Program-made: the position numbers and the translations under genes
Notes under the pieces: model-generated
Told to the model about the DNA's origin: nothing
The model's input: the letters and a program-made list of their open reading frames with translations, nothing else
Database searches by the model: none
Shown: positions 11,764 through 20,414 of the stretch, piece after piece
Position numbering within the stretch: position 1 is the stretch's first letter
Layout of the letters: every line of letters starts with the position of its first letter
From: Planctomycetota bacterium
Lineage (GTDB): Bacteria > Planctomycetota > Planctomycetia > Gemmatales > Gemmataceae
DNA: 64,000 nucleotides
Assembly (NCBI GenBank): GCA_016195405.1
Contig: JACPZP010000100.1
Coordinates: 62,001 to 126,000 of the forward strand
Direction of reading: 5' to 3'

Positions 11764-12573
11764 ATGAAATTGCAGGTCATGAACAAGCAGGTGATGTTCT
11801 GGGCCGTTGTGGGGACGATTTGCAGCTTCGGCAGCCTCCAAGCACAGGCCCCCGGCGACGAGAAAATCCCGCCGCCCACGGTTCAGGAAGCCGCGCCGCG
11901 CGCCTATGTCGAAATTCCGCAGACGGGTCTTTCCAATTGGATCACCTACCATCGCGAAAACTGCTGTTTCGGCAATGTCGGCGGCGACACGCCCATCGGC
12001 ACCGAGCTGTTCCTGCGCATCGGCCCGTCCGTGCCTATCGGAAGCAACTTTCTCAGACATATCCTCAACACCGGCTGGATGATCGAGGGCGGCGGCCGAA
12101 GCATGTTCTTCAACCCATCCATGGAGGCCGCCTGGTTCGTCGAATTCAGCATTTCCAACACGAACAACCACTCCGGACCGGAGGTGCAGATTTTCACTCC
12201 CAGGCTGGCCACGAACCCCGTGGTGGTCCAATCCTACAATCGCACGTTCGTGAATCTCGGCGCGGGTCGGGAATGGTATTTGTTTCCTGCCACGGATACC
12301 GGGCGCAACTGGCGCACGGGCCTTGACCTTGGAGTCCGCTACGGCTCCGCCAGCCTCGGGCTGTATAACACGCAGCACCTAACCGACGTCGTCGGCGGCT
12401 GGTACGCGTCCTGGCACACCGATCTCGAATTTCCGTTTTGCTGCTGCCACAACCCGTGCATCTTCCAAGCGGGATTCCGCGTCGAGTATGGCTATACTTG
12501 GAGCGATATTCTCGGCCATTCCACGGACCTGCAGGATTTGAACTTGCTGTTCAGCTTCGGCGTGCGCTACTAA
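11764..12573 (+). CDS. Predicted outer-membrane beta-barrel protein
   Basis: 269 residues from the ATG at 11764 (GAGGAA ribosome site just upstream). The signal peptide covers residues 1-26 (VMFWAVVGTICSFGSLQAQA). The mature part is rich in alternating aromatic and polar strands and ends in a barrel-like final strand (LLFSFGVRY, terminal aromatic). Unusual Cys clusters occur at ENCCFGNVGGD and FPFCCCHNPC. This is a common planctomycete envelope protein type without an assigned function. It converges with lpxB (12 bases between stop codons). Confidence 0.7.
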   Translation: MKLQVMNKQVMFWAVVGTICSFGSLQAQAPGDEKIPPPTVQEAAPRAYVEIPQTGLSNWITYHRENCCFGNVGGDTPIGTELFLRIGPSVPIGSNFLRHILNTGWMIEGGGRSMFFNPSMEAAWFVEFSISNTNNHSGPEVQIFTPRLATNPVVVQSYNRTFVNLGAGREWYLFPATDTGRNWRTGLDLGVRYGSASLGLYNTQHLTDVVGGWYASWHTDLEFPFCCCHNPCIFQAGFRVEYGYTWSDILGHSTDLQDLNLLFSFGVRY

Positions 12574-12585
12574 TCGTTACACTCA

Positions 12586-13734
12586 TTACGCCGCTGCGCG
12601 CTTTCCGCTCGATAACGCTTGTAAGATCAACGCCGCCGCCCTGGCGCAGGCGCCGGGAAGGACCACACGTTTCTTTAGCTCAGTCAATTCACGCACACGC
12701 ACATCGTAATACGCCGCGTCATTCAGCCAGCGCAAGATCTCCGCGGACATCGTCTCAGCCTCACAGCGATCGGTGAGAAACTCCGGGAAGAGTTCCTTGT
12801 CGGCTAGCAGGTTGACCAGAGAAATGAACTTCGCCGTCTTGAACAGTAGGCCGAGCCTCAGGTCGAACTTGCCGACACGGTAGATAATCGTGGTCGGCTT
12901 GGCCCGGTAAAGGAGCTCCAGCGTAACCGAACCCGATACAGCCATGCACGCTTTCGACAGTTCGATAATCTCCGGCGTTCGACCCGCATGCGTTTCGATC
13001 GGCACTCCCGGATGACGCCTGAGGTAATCGTCGATCGTTTGCTGGTGTTCCGTGCGGAAGCACGCGACAAGGAAGCGCGTGTCAGGCCGAAGTTTGTGGA
13101 TGCGGCGGGCGGCCCGATACTGCGTGGAGAAGTTCTTTTGGATTTCCTGGGTGCGCGAGCCCGGAAGGATGCCAATGACGATACCGGGTCGGGTACGCTG
13201 TGCTTCGAGGAAGGCGGCGTCGAGGCGTTGCTGCGGCACTTCGTCGAAGAAGGGATGGCCGACGAAGTGGGCGTGAACGCCGCGCTTGGCATACCAGGGC
13301 TTCTCGAACGGCAGAGTGCAGAGCACATGATCCACGAAGCGGCGCATCTTCTCGACGCGCCAAGGGGCCCAAGCCCAAAGCTGCGGCGGCACGAAGTAGA
13401 AGACCGGGATTCCGTGGAAGCGCGCCCGCCGCGCCAGCCACCAGTTGAATCCGGGAAAGTCGATGAGCACGACGGCGTCGGGACGATGATGGCGGAAGTA
13501 TCGGTCCGCCAGGGAGAGAAACCCGAGAAACTTGTGAACGCTGGCAAGCACGCGCGCGAACCACATGACGGCAAGTTGCACCAGCGGGAACAGCAGTCGG
13601 CAGCCCGCCGCGCGCATCTGATCGCCGCCGAAGCCGACGCATTCGATGGCCGGATCAAGCGCCCGCAGCGCGCGGATCAAGTTGGCGCCGTGGATGTCGC
13701 CTGACGGCTCGCCGGCGCTCAGAAAGATTCGCAT
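12586..13734 (-). CDS. lpxB: Lipid-A-disaccharide synthase
   Basis: 382 residues starting at the ATG at 13734, where the family's N-terminal strand MRIFLSAGEPSGDIHGANLIRAL begins. LpxB condenses UDP-2,3-diacylglucosamine with lipid X to form the lipid A disaccharide at the inner membrane. Visible family signatures are GEPSGD, IDFPGFNWWLARRAR, YFVPPQLWAWAPWR, LPFE..WY...G, GILPGSRTQEI and SGSVTLELLYRAKPTTIIYRV. Its presence supports a lipid A-containing outer membrane. The other lpx genes are not in the window. An intrinsic terminator ends only 15 bases before the start codon, leaving no space for a separate promoter downstream of it. Confidence 0.93.
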   Translation of the reverse strand: MRIFLSAGEPSGDIHGANLIRALRALDPAIECVGFGGDQMRAAGCRLLFPLVQLAVMWFARVLASVHKFLGFLSLADRYFRHHRPDAVVLIDFPGFNWWLARRARFHGIPVFYFVPPQLWAWAPWRVEKMRRFVDHVLCTLPFEKPWYAKRGVHAHFVGHPFFDEVPQQRLDAAFLEAQRTRPGIVIGILPGSRTQEIQKNFSTQYRAARRIHKLRPDTRFLVACFRTEHQQTIDDYLRRHPGVPIETHAGRTPEIIELSKACMAVSGSVTLELLYRAKPTTIIYRVGKFDLRLGLLFKTAKFISLVNLLADKELFPEFLTDRCEAETMSAEILRWLNDAAYYDVRVRELTELKKRVVLPGACARAAALILQALSSGKRAAA

Positions 13735-13749
13735 TGGCGTCCATGGCTC

Positions 13750-13779
13750 AAAAAAAACGCTTGCGGATTTCCGCAAGCG
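13750..13779 (-). terminator. Rho-independent terminator between small charged protein gene and lpxB
   Basis: On the minus strand a CGCTTGCGGA / TCCGCAAGCG stem (13758-13779) is followed by eight T residues (13750-13757). It lies downstream of the 118-residue protein gene and directly upstream of lpxB, so it may act as a terminator or an attenuator. Confidence 0.85.
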
Positions 13780-13827
13780 GTTAGTTTTGACGAAACCGAA
13801 ACATCAATGCAAGAGCGCTTTCGCGTG

Positions 13828-14184
13828 TTACGCGTGCTCGCTGACGACGGGCGGCATGGTTGTGGACAGGCCGGGCATCATACTTGGCTGGGCGACCTTG
13901 CGATAACCGAGGGCCCGCAACACCTCCAAAACCTCGCTCCAGGTCGGGAACGGCCTGCGGTTGTCGCGCTTGTATTGGTCCATCGCCTTCATGAACTCGA
14001 TTTCTTCGTTGCTGTAATCGCGCTCGCAGGTGGTGGGATCGATCTGGCGACGGCGTTCTCCCTGCTCCCGGCGGTCCTTGCCGCTGCGGCGCTCGAGGGC
14101 GACGGGGATGTTTCGTTTGCGGCGATCCCCTCCGCGACGATCGGTGACAACGACTTCGGGATATTGGCTTTCGCGGTTACTCAT
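13828..14184 (-). CDS. Small charged hypothetical protein
   Basis: 118 residues from the ATG at 14184 with GAGG upstream. The N-terminal half is extremely basic and acidic ([33 protein letters not shown]). The second half (about 50-105) reads [39 protein letters not shown], a helical segment I recognise as recurrent in planctomycete hypothetical proteins. No signal peptide or membrane helix. It is probably cytoplasmic and could bind nucleic acid because of its charge, but that is inference. A strong terminator follows. Confidence 0.75.
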   Translation of the reverse strand: MSNRESQYPEVVVTDRRGGDRRKRNIPVALERRSGKDRREQGERRRQIDPTTCERDYSNEEIEFMKAMDQYKRDNRRPFPTWSEVLEVLRALGYRKVAQPSMMPGLSTTMPPVVSEHA

Positions 14185-14414
14185 TGGGGAGACCTCAGGG
14201 ATCGGATGGAAAAAATGACTGAAACGATGGCCCTTTGGCGAGTATACCCTGTGGAATGGAAATAACAAATGCACCAGTGATACAAAGAGCGAATTCTAGG
14301 TAAAATGGGGTGCTTTATGACGATTGTGCGAATTCTATGACCACGGCAAAACCGGCTTATTCCGTGGCGCCATCATTTCCTTTCAGCTTTGTTCCGAAAT
14401 TCCCTTGAAAACTC

Positions 14415-14912
14415 TCAAGTTTTAAGCAGTCCGCTTTCCAACACCTTCTTCGTCTGTTGCTCACGGTATTCAAGAAGGCGCTGTCGCAGGCTGGAATCCG
14501 TTGTTGCCAGAAAGGCGACTGCAAGCAACGCAGCATTGGTTGCGCCTGCGGCCCCGATCGCCAGCGTTCCCACGGGAATGCCTGCCGGCATCTGCACGAT
14601 GGAGAGAAGCGAATCCATGCCGTGCAGCGCTTTCGATTCAATCGGCACGCCAAGAACAGGCAACATCGTCAACGAGGCGGCCACGCCGGGAAGATGAGCC
14701 GCCCCGCCCGCGCCGCCGATTAAGACCTTCAACCCGCGGCTCTCGGCAGTCGTCACATATTCCCGAAATGCGTCCGGCGTCCGATGAGCGGACAGCACCC
14801 GTACTTCGTGCGCGACCTGAAGTTGTGCCAACGTGTCCGCGGCGTTCTTCATGGTCTCCCAGTCCGACTGGCTGCCCATGAGGATGCCGACTAGGGGTTT
14901 GTTTTCCGCCAC
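14415..14912 (-). CDS. purE: N5-carboxyaminoimidazole ribonucleotide mutase
   Basis: 165 residues from a GTG at 14912, chosen because GGAGG (14921-14925) sits eight bases before it; a TTG five codons upstream lies within that ribosome site. Class I PurE converts N5-CAIR to CAIR in purine synthesis. Motifs: [24 protein letters not shown] and [13 protein letters not shown], then LPVLGVPI and [13 protein letters not shown]. purK is not adjacent. A REP hairpin begins at the upstream edge of the ribosome site. Confidence 0.95.
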   Translation of the reverse strand: MAENKPLVGILMGSQSDWETMKNAADTLAQLQVAHEVRVLSAHRTPDAFREYVTTAESRGLKVLIGGAGGAAHLPGVAASLTMLPVLGVPIESKALHGMDSLLSIVQMPAGIPVGTLAIGAAGATNAALLAVAFLATTDSSLRQRLLEYREQQTKKVLESGLLKT

Positions 14913-14927
14913 GCAAAACACCTCCAA

Positions 14928-15040
14928 GTTTAGCCCCGGTTCGAAGAACCGGGCGGGCCGTCGCGCCCAATTCGATACATTGGCCTCGAGGGATCAAATC
15001 CAGCCCGGTTCTGCGAACCGGGGCTAAACGGGGCTAAACG
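14928..15040. repeat. Inverted pair of REP hairpins (CCCGGTTC-nnn-GAACCGGG with GCTAAACG head)
   Basis: Copy 1 (14928-14954) reads GTTTAG-CCCCGGTTC-gaa-GAACCGGG. Copy 2 (15004-15030) is CCCGGTTC-tgc-GAACCGGGGCTAAACG in the opposite orientation, followed by a tandem duplicate of GGGCTAAACG (15031-15040). Together they form a REPIN-like inverted pair between purE and the transposase remnant. Confidence 0.8.
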
Positions 15041-15043
15041 AGT

Positions 15044-15454
15044 TCAGGGTTCGAAAGGAACCACGAATGACCAGCGCTGTTTCGGTTTGCCTTCCTTGAG
15101 GGCATTGTCCTCCACGTATTTTATCGAACGGTGTACGTCTTCGGCCGTATCGAGATACACCTTCCAACAGCGCTCGGCCCACGGTGTGTGCAATGACCCG
15201 TCCTTTTGTGGCCATGCCGCCATGGGATGTCGGCCATCCTCTTTAAGTTTCATCGTTGCCTCGGCTTTGAGCAAGCGGATCATCGTTTCCACGCGGTAGC
15301 GGAATCGTCCGATTACGAGAGGAACGTGTTCGGGTAGTATCGAGCATGCGAGAATTCGATAACTGCCCTTTTCCACCATGCGCGCAAACCCATGGCCGGT
15401 GCTCTGGACTGGATCCCTCGGAATGAATGCAGCCACGGCGGGGCGACGTCCCAC
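15044..15454 (-). pseudogene. REP-associated tyrosine transposase (RAYT) remnant
   Basis: 136 codons resembling the Y1/IS200-like REP-associated transposases: GSYRILACSILPEHVPLVIGR, then AERCWKVYLDTAEDVHRSIKYVEDNALKEGKPKQRWSFVVPFEP. The nucleophile Tyr and YVEDN motif are kept. The HUH motif reads H-V-P (codon CCT) instead of H-V-H (CAC/CAT). The first beta strands of the family (the '...FTxYGxWLPxD' part) are absent; the frame instead begins with a GTG inside the flanking REP repeat. Both features indicate an inactive 5'-truncated relic. Matching REP hairpins lie at both ends. Confidence 0.8.
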
Positions 15455-15480
15455 CCGGTTCTTCGAACCGGGGCTAAACG
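15454..15480. repeat. REP hairpin overlapping the DUF1501 stop codon
   Basis: CCCGGTTC-ttc-GAACCGGGGCTAAACG, the same unit and orientation as 15004-15030. The TAG in its minus-strand head (CGTTTAG) is the stop codon of the DUF1501 gene, and the other end contains the GTG of the RAYT remnant. Confidence 0.8.
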
Positions 15481-16931
15481 AGGATTTCGGTTACCACCTC
15501 GCCCGCCACGTCCGTCAAACGATAATCGCGCCCTTGAAACCGGAACGTGAGCCGCGTGTGATCGATTCCCAAGAGATGCAACACCGTCGCTTGGAAATCG
15601 TGGACGTGTACGGGATCGCGGACGACGTTGTAGCAGAATTCATCCGTTTCGCCATACGTGATGCCAGGCTTGACGCCGGCGCCGGTCATCCAGATCGTGA
15701 AGCAGCGACCATGGTGATCGCGGCCAAAACGCGGCTGGTTGAAATCGCCCTGCACGAACACGGTTCGGCCAAATTCGCCGCCCCATATCACAAGAGTATC
15801 GTCCATCAGCCCGCGCTGGCGAAGGTCTTTCACCAGAGCCGCGGAAGGTTGGTCGGTGTCGCGACATTGAACGGCCAGTTGGGTCGGCAGGTTGTTGTGT
15901 TGGTCCCAGCCGGCATGCATCAGGTGAATGAAGCGGACGCCGCGCTCCGCCATCCGCCGCGCCAAAAGACAGTTCCAGGCGAACGAGCCGCGGCGCTGTA
16001 CGTCGGGTCCGTACATTTCCAGGATGTGGCGCGGCTCGTTGCTAATGTCGGTCAGCTCGGGCACGGACGCCTGCATCCGGTACGCCATCTCGTATTGAGC
16101 GATCCGCGTCAGGATTTCCGGGTCGCCGACTTCCTGATGGTGCATGCGGTTCAATTCGCCGAGATCGTCGAGAAGTCCGCGGCGGACTTCGCGGTTCATG
16201 CCGTCCGGATTGGAGAGGAACAGCACCGGGTCGCCGTTGGAGCGGAGCTTGACTCCCTGGAAGCGCGACGGCAGGAAGCCCGCTCCCCAATAGTAGTCGT
16301 AGAAGATTTGGCCGCAAGATAGTTCGCGGTCCTGGCTGGTCATGACCACGAAAGTCGGCAGCTCCTGATTCAGGCTCCCCAGGCCGTAGGAAAGCCAAGC
16401 GCCCATGCTGGGCCGGCCCGGCATTTCCGCCCCGCACAGGAACAGCGTCACCGCCGGCGCGTGATTAATTGCTTCGGTGTGCATCGACTTGATGATGCAG
16501 ACGTCGTCCGCAAGGGTGGCGATGTGCGGCAAGAAATCGCACATCCAAGCGCCTGAGCGGCCGTGACGTCGAAATGGTGCGATGCCAGGCAGGATTAATT
16601 GCCTCTGGGTCTCCGTCATGGTGGTGAGGCGCTGGCCCATCTGCACCGAAGGCGGCAGCAGTTCGCCGCGCCGCCGGGCCAGGCTAGGTTTATAGTCGAA
16701 CAGGTCGACGTGCGACGGCGCCCCGGTCTGCATGAGGTAGATGACGCGGCGGACTTTGGGTGGAAAGTGCGGCAATCCCGGCAAGGCGCCCGCGCCCGGG
16801 GGAGGATCGTTTGCCCGCGCTCTGCTTTCGCCCCAGAGCGTCGCGAGCGCCGCCAAGCCGAGACCGGCGCCGGAGCGCCCCAGCAATTGGCGACGCGTCA
16901 GGGACAAGGAGTTGCTGAGAAACGGATGCAT
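15474..16931 (-). CDS. DUF1501 protein, Tat-exported
   Basis: 485 residues starting at the ATG at 16931, where a twin-arginine signal begins (LTRRQLLGRSGAGLGLAALATLWG). The frame is open further upstream but overlaps the kinase gene. The alkaline-phosphatase/sulfatase-like DUF1501 fold is indicated by 'VIYLMQTGAPSHVDLFDYKP', 'MHTEAINHAPAVTLFLCG', 'RRMAERGVRFIHLMHAGWDQH', 'WGGEFGRTVFVQ', 'DHHGRCFTIWMTGAGVKPG' and 'ATVLHLLGIDHTRLTFRFQGRDYRLTDV'. The family is abundant in planctomycetes and usually sits next to DUF1549/1553 genes; here that protein is 8 kb away. Enzymatic activity has not been established for this family. The stop codon lies inside a REP repeat. Confidence 0.92.
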   Translation of the reverse strand: MHPFLSNSLSLTRRQLLGRSGAGLGLAALATLWGESRARANDPPPGAGALPGLPHFPPKVRRVIYLMQTGAPSHVDLFDYKPSLARRRGELLPPSVQMGQRLTTMTETQRQLILPGIAPFRRHGRSGAWMCDFLPHIATLADDVCIIKSMHTEAINHAPAVTLFLCGAEMPGRPSMGAWLSYGLGSLNQELPTFVVMTSQDRELSCGQIFYDYYWGAGFLPSRFQGVKLRSNGDPVLFLSNPDGMNREVRRGLLDDLGELNRMHHQEVGDPEILTRIAQYEMAYRMQASVPELTDISNEPRHILEMYGPDVQRRGSFAWNCLLARRMAERGVRFIHLMHAGWDQHNNLPTQLAVQCRDTDQPSAALVKDLRQRGLMDDTLVIWGGEFGRTVFVQGDFNQPRFGRDHHGRCFTIWMTGAGVKPGITYGETDEFCYNVVRDPVHVHDFQATVLHLLGIDHTRLTFRFQGRDYRLTDVAGEVVTEILV

Positions 16932-16942
16932 TCGTTCGTCTT

Positions 16943-18622
16943 TCACGGCAGCGGCCGATGTTCGTAATAGCGGCTCAAAGCGCGCACGCGGTTGACTTGA
17001 TAGGCGACGATGTCTCCCAGGACTGCAAGTCCGATCAAGAAAACAATGTGCTTGTGCAGGCCGTAGAGCTGCTGAGTTTGGATGTACTGCTCCACCCACA
17101 AGAGGATGTAGGCGATTTCGGCAATGACCGTATTGAACCAAATCAGGCTGATTCGAAACCAGAGACCGGAAGCAGCGACGAGGAGCGGATAGCCAATGAT
17201 GATTGGGTTGTTCAACGTGTCATGCCGCTTGAGCGGATCGTCGAGGTAGAGAAGGCCGGAGAAAAACAGCATGTCCAGCGCGGACCACAAGAACGGAATC
17301 GTGCGCTGCCAGGCGGGACGGTGCAAAAGTTTTTGGCATACGAGCGATGCCACGGCCCAGCCGGCCAATATGCCCATCACTTGCGAATGAAGCGACAGCG
17401 TAACGGTCTGGAAGAACTGAAAGCTCACCTGTGCAAGGATGCAGCAAAGCGTCAAGGTCACCAAACGTGAGACCAGCGCGGGCTCGCGCCGCGACCAGCG
17501 GAGAATGCGCTGCCGCCAGCCGGGCTGGCGCAGATCGAGCACTTCGTTCTTCAAGAACTTTTCCAGGTCCGAAGCGAGGGCGGCAGCGGACGGGTAGCGC
17601 TGACATGGCTCCTTTTCCAAGCAGCGCAGGCAAATGAGTTCCAACTCCGCGGGCAGCTCCGGCCGGATCTCCCTGGGTGGTTTCGGCTCGCCTTCCAAAA
17701 CCTGCACGAGCGTGTCCAGCGGCGTGGCCTCGCGGAACGGCGGCCGGCCGGTCAATAGCTCGTAAAGGATGACGCCCAAGCTGTAGACGTCACTGAGCGG
17801 GCCGACTTTCTGAGCGTGGCCGGAAGCCTGCTCCGGGGCCATGTAGCTGGGCGTGCCGACGATGACGCCCGTGCTGGTGCGGTGGCTCTCACCGGTCACG
17901 ACTTTGACCAGGCCAAAGTCGGTGACGTAGGGACATCCCTGCTCGTCGAGAAGAATGTTCGAAGGCTTCAGGTCGCGGTGGACGATGTTGTTCTGGTGTA
18001 AGTGCGCGACTGCTTGAGCGATTTGTCGGATAAGGCGGGCTGCGGCTTCCGGCTCAAGCGGCCCCTCTTCGAGCCGCTTCGATAAGCTGGGGCCGCCGAT
18101 GAATTGCATCGCGAAAAATGGCTGCCCTTGCTCCTGCCCGGCTTCGTAGACAGACACGATGTTCGGGTGGTGCAAGGCCGCGGCAGCACGGGCTTCGTCC
18201 TGAAAGCGCTTGAGCAGCTCCGGCGAAGCAAGCTGCCCCGAAAGGATCATCTTGAGCGCCACCGGTCGCTTCAGTTCCTTGTGCCGCGCTTTGAAAACAA
18301 CCCCCATGCCGCCGCGGCCAATCTCACCTTCCACCTCGTAGGCGCCGAAATCAAAGCTGCCTTCCGCGGCTGAGCCGGTGCAGATTTGGCCGGCGGCGTT
18401 TCCATCCGTCCACGAACGCCCTTTGCCGTTGAGCCTGGCGAGATCGAGCGGCGGGGCCAATAGTTCCAGCGCTTCCAGACACGCGAGCGTATTGGCGAGG
18501 TGGGGATATCGAGCGAGAACCGCCTCCCGGTCCGGATGCTGACCGCTCTGAAGCTGGATCAGGTAGTCGTCAAGCTGACCGAAGGCGACCTCGCTCAGCG
18601 TGTCGTCATTGGGATTGCTCAT
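16943..18622 (-). CDS. Membrane Ser/Thr protein kinase (PknB-like)
   Basis: 559 residues. The ATG at 18622 overlaps the TGA of the sigma factor gene (ATGA), implying translational coupling. After a roughly 90-residue N-terminal segment, the kinase domain spans about 95-360: GEIGRGGMGVVFKARH (P-loop), VALKMI (Lys), HRDLKPSNILL (catalytic loop), DFGLVKV and GTPSYMAPEQASG. The C-terminal third (about 390-545) holds five or six hydrophobic helices in place of PASTA or TPR sensor domains. It probably phosphorylates targets in response to a membrane or redox/ligand signal. ECF sigma factor-kinase pairs are typical of planctomycetes, and the sigma factor is the obvious candidate partner. Confidence 0.92.
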   Translation of the reverse strand: MSNPNDDTLSEVAFGQLDDYLIQLQSGQHPDREAVLARYPHLANTLACLEALELLAPPLDLARLNGKGRSWTDGNAAGQICTGSAAEGSFDFGAYEVEGEIGRGGMGVVFKARHKELKRPVALKMILSGQLASPELLKRFQDEARAAAALHHPNIVSVYEAGQEQGQPFFAMQFIGGPSLSKRLEEGPLEPEAAARLIRQIAQAVAHLHQNNIVHRDLKPSNILLDEQGCPYVTDFGLVKVVTGESHRTSTGVIVGTPSYMAPEQASGHAQKVGPLSDVYSLGVILYELLTGRPPFREATPLDTLVQVLEGEPKPPREIRPELPAELELICLRCLEKEPCQRYPSAAALASDLEKFLKNEVLDLRQPGWRQRILRWSRREPALVSRLVTLTLCCILAQVSFQFFQTVTLSLHSQVMGILAGWAVASLVCQKLLHRPAWQRTIPFLWSALDMLFFSGLLYLDDPLKRHDTLNNPIIIGYPLLVAASGLWFRISLIWFNTVIAEIAYILLWVEQYIQTQQLYGLHKHIVFLIGLAVLGDIVAYQVNRVRALSRYYEHRPLP

Positions 18623-19254
18623 GGCCTCACCTGCGGCGGGGCCGCTTGTTGAAGCGCCGCAAACGCCTGCTGCAACCGGCCCAACGCACGGCCCCAAAGC
18701 ATCTGCACGGCGGCCCGCGACCGGCCCATGCGCTCTGCCACCTCCGTGAACGACATGCGCTGCAGGTTGCGTAGGGAGATCACTTCCTGATAATCTTCGG
18801 GCAACTGGGCCAGCGCGTCGGCAATCTGAAGGTCGCGCTCTTCGCGGATGAGCAGCTGGCTGGGCGACTCGCGGCGGTCCGCAAGGAGTGCCGCGCCGCC
18901 GTTCGAGTTGTCGCCCAGCAGGGTGGTCGTTTCGCGCCTTAGCTCGCGCTTGCCGGTGGCGCGGTAGTGGCGGTGGAAATTGGCGGTATTGCGCGACAGA
19001 ATCTGCCTAAGCCAGGCGAGCCATTCCGCCTCCGTCGCCCCGCGAAAGCTGCCGAAGTCGCGGTAGGCTTCCAGAAGCGTCTGCTGCACGAGATCGGAGG
19101 CGTCGAACTTGGCTGCCAGCCAACTTTCCACTTGCGCCCGGGCGACGATGCTGAGATAGTTGCGGCACGCGCCGAAGAGACGCTCCACTCCGCCGGGAAC
19201 GTTGTCCCGGGCGTGATGCAACAACGTCGTGACCGAAGACGGGTCCGTGTTCAT
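18619..19254 (-). CDS. ECF-type RNA polymerase sigma factor
   Basis: 211 residues. Region 2 is at about 25-95 (DASDLVQQTLLEAYRDFGSFRGATEAEWLAWLRQILSRN) and region 4 at about 140-200 (LPEDYQEVISLRNLQRMSFTEVAERMGRSRAAVQMLWGRALGRLQQAF). The wording 'DASDLVQQTLLEA...F.G....E..AWL..IL' fits planctomycete-type ECF groups associated with kinases. No anti-sigma factor gene is adjacent; the overlapping kinase gene may replace it. A 12-base direct repeat (ATGGAAAGTCGT twice, plus strand 19253-19276) overlaps and precedes the start codon. Confidence 0.9.
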   Translation of the reverse strand: MNTDPSSVTTLLHHARDNVPGGVERLFGACRNYLSIVARAQVESWLAAKFDASDLVQQTLLEAYRDFGSFRGATEAEWLAWLRQILSRNTANFHRHYRATGKRELRRETTTLLGDNSNGGAALLADRRESPSQLLIREERDLQIADALAQLPEDYQEVISLRNLQRMSFTEVAERMGRSRAAVQMLWGRALGRLQQAFAALQQAAPPQVRP

Positions 19255-19382
19255 GGAAAGTCGTATGGAAAGTCGTGCCGATTCGTGCGCTGACGAGCCG
19301 GCTTTAGCGTAAACTAAGTGCGAGCGCCAGGCAATGAAGTGTGGCGTTTTTTTGTTGCGCTCGTTGAACTCGTGGGATTTCC

Positions 19383-20042
19383 ATGACCGTTTTGCCCGGC
19401 TGTCGCGCGGTCTGCTTCGATCTCGACGGCACGCTCATCGACAGTTATGAAGCGATCGCCGCCAGTGTCAATCACGTGCGTACCCAGCACCGGCTTGGCC
19501 CTCTGAGCATCATGGAGATCAAGAACTTCGTTGGACGAGGCCCGAATTACCTTCTCGAACACACGCTGCCGGACTTCCGCGGCGAACCGGATCTGGTGTC
19601 CTATCGCGGACACCATCCGTCCGTGATGCTGGAGAAGACGGTGTTGTTGCCCGGCGCGGCCGAAGGGCTACAGGCTCTCCACGGCCTCGACAAGCTCCTC
19701 GCCCTTTGCAGCAACAAGCCACGGCAGTTCTCGCGAGCGATCTTGCAGCACTTGAAAATTGAGCGATATTTCACGGTGGTGCTCGGACCGGAGGATGTCG
19801 AGCGCATTAAGCCGGCGCCTGACATGCTGCTTTGCGCGCTTGCGCGTTTGGGGGTGTCGCCGTCGGAAGCGCTTTACGTGGGCGACATGACGGTCGACAT
19901 CGCTTGCGCCCGAGCCGCGGGGGTCTCAGTCTGGGCCGTCGCCACGGGATCGGATGACGCCGCGGCCTTGGCAGCGGTCAGGCCGGACCGGATTCTCTCG
20001 GGACTCGGACAGCTTATCGAGGCTGAAGGACCGGATACGTAA
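19383..20042 (+). CDS. HAD-superfamily phosphatase, phosphoglycolate phosphatase-like
   Basis: 219 residues. HAD motif I is FDLDGTLID (Asp13 nucleophile, Asp15), motif II is ALCSNKP, motif III Lys is in ERIKPAPDMLL, and motif IV is YVGDMTVDIACARAAG. The helical cap between motifs I and II is the C1 type of phosphoglycolate phosphatase (Gph). It is likely to hydrolyse a small phosphomonoester. 2-Phosphoglycolate is possible, but the family is broad and specificity cannot be read from sequence. It is a single-gene unit divergent from the sigma factor. Confidence 0.85.
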   Translation: MTVLPGCRAVCFDLDGTLIDSYEAIAASVNHVRTQHRLGPLSIMEIKNFVGRGPNYLLEHTLPDFRGEPDLVSYRGHHPSVMLEKTVLLPGAAEGLQALHGLDKLLALCSNKPRQFSRAILQHLKIERYFTVVLGPEDVERIKPAPDMLLCALARLGVSPSEALYVGDMTVDIACARAAGVSVWAVATGSDDAAALAAVRPDRILSGLGQLIEAEGPDT

Positions 20043-20414
20043 GCTAGGAAACGGAGTTAAGACCTTGCTGTCGCGGATGGCTTCAGGGGTCGCTGAAGCA
20101 ATTTTTGTGAGCTAACTCGCGCATAGCTATAGAGTTAGAGAAATGGTTTCGGCAGGACGCTGGGACACACACATATTTGAAGCAAATCTGAGCGGCGTAC
20201 TATAAGTATGAGCAAGCCAATGACTTAATTCTTTCATCTATAACTGCAATCGCATCAGCGGCTTACGACTGCATTCCTGCCTCGCTGAAACCATCCTAGC
20301 GTCCTCGCAGTAAGTGATTAGGCGCTAAGGACTTAATTCTTTCAGAATGTTCTTCAATAAGGGGCCAAAGTGTCATGTATGTTTGGGGCGCATTCGAAAA
20401 ACCGTCAAAGGATC
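20043..20414. other. Noncoding stretch with a 15-base direct repeat
   Basis: No credible gene. Two copies of GACTTAATTCTTTCA lie at 20222-20236 and 20330-20344, 108 bases apart, both preceded by AA(T/G). The stretch is AT-richer than the HAD phosphatase gene. No terminator hairpin with a T-tract was recognised. Confidence 0.6.

Noticed and set aside
14936-15024. GGTTCGAA strings resembling a tRNA T-loop
   Set aside because: They are the centres of REP hairpins; no acceptor stem or anticodon arm can be built around them.
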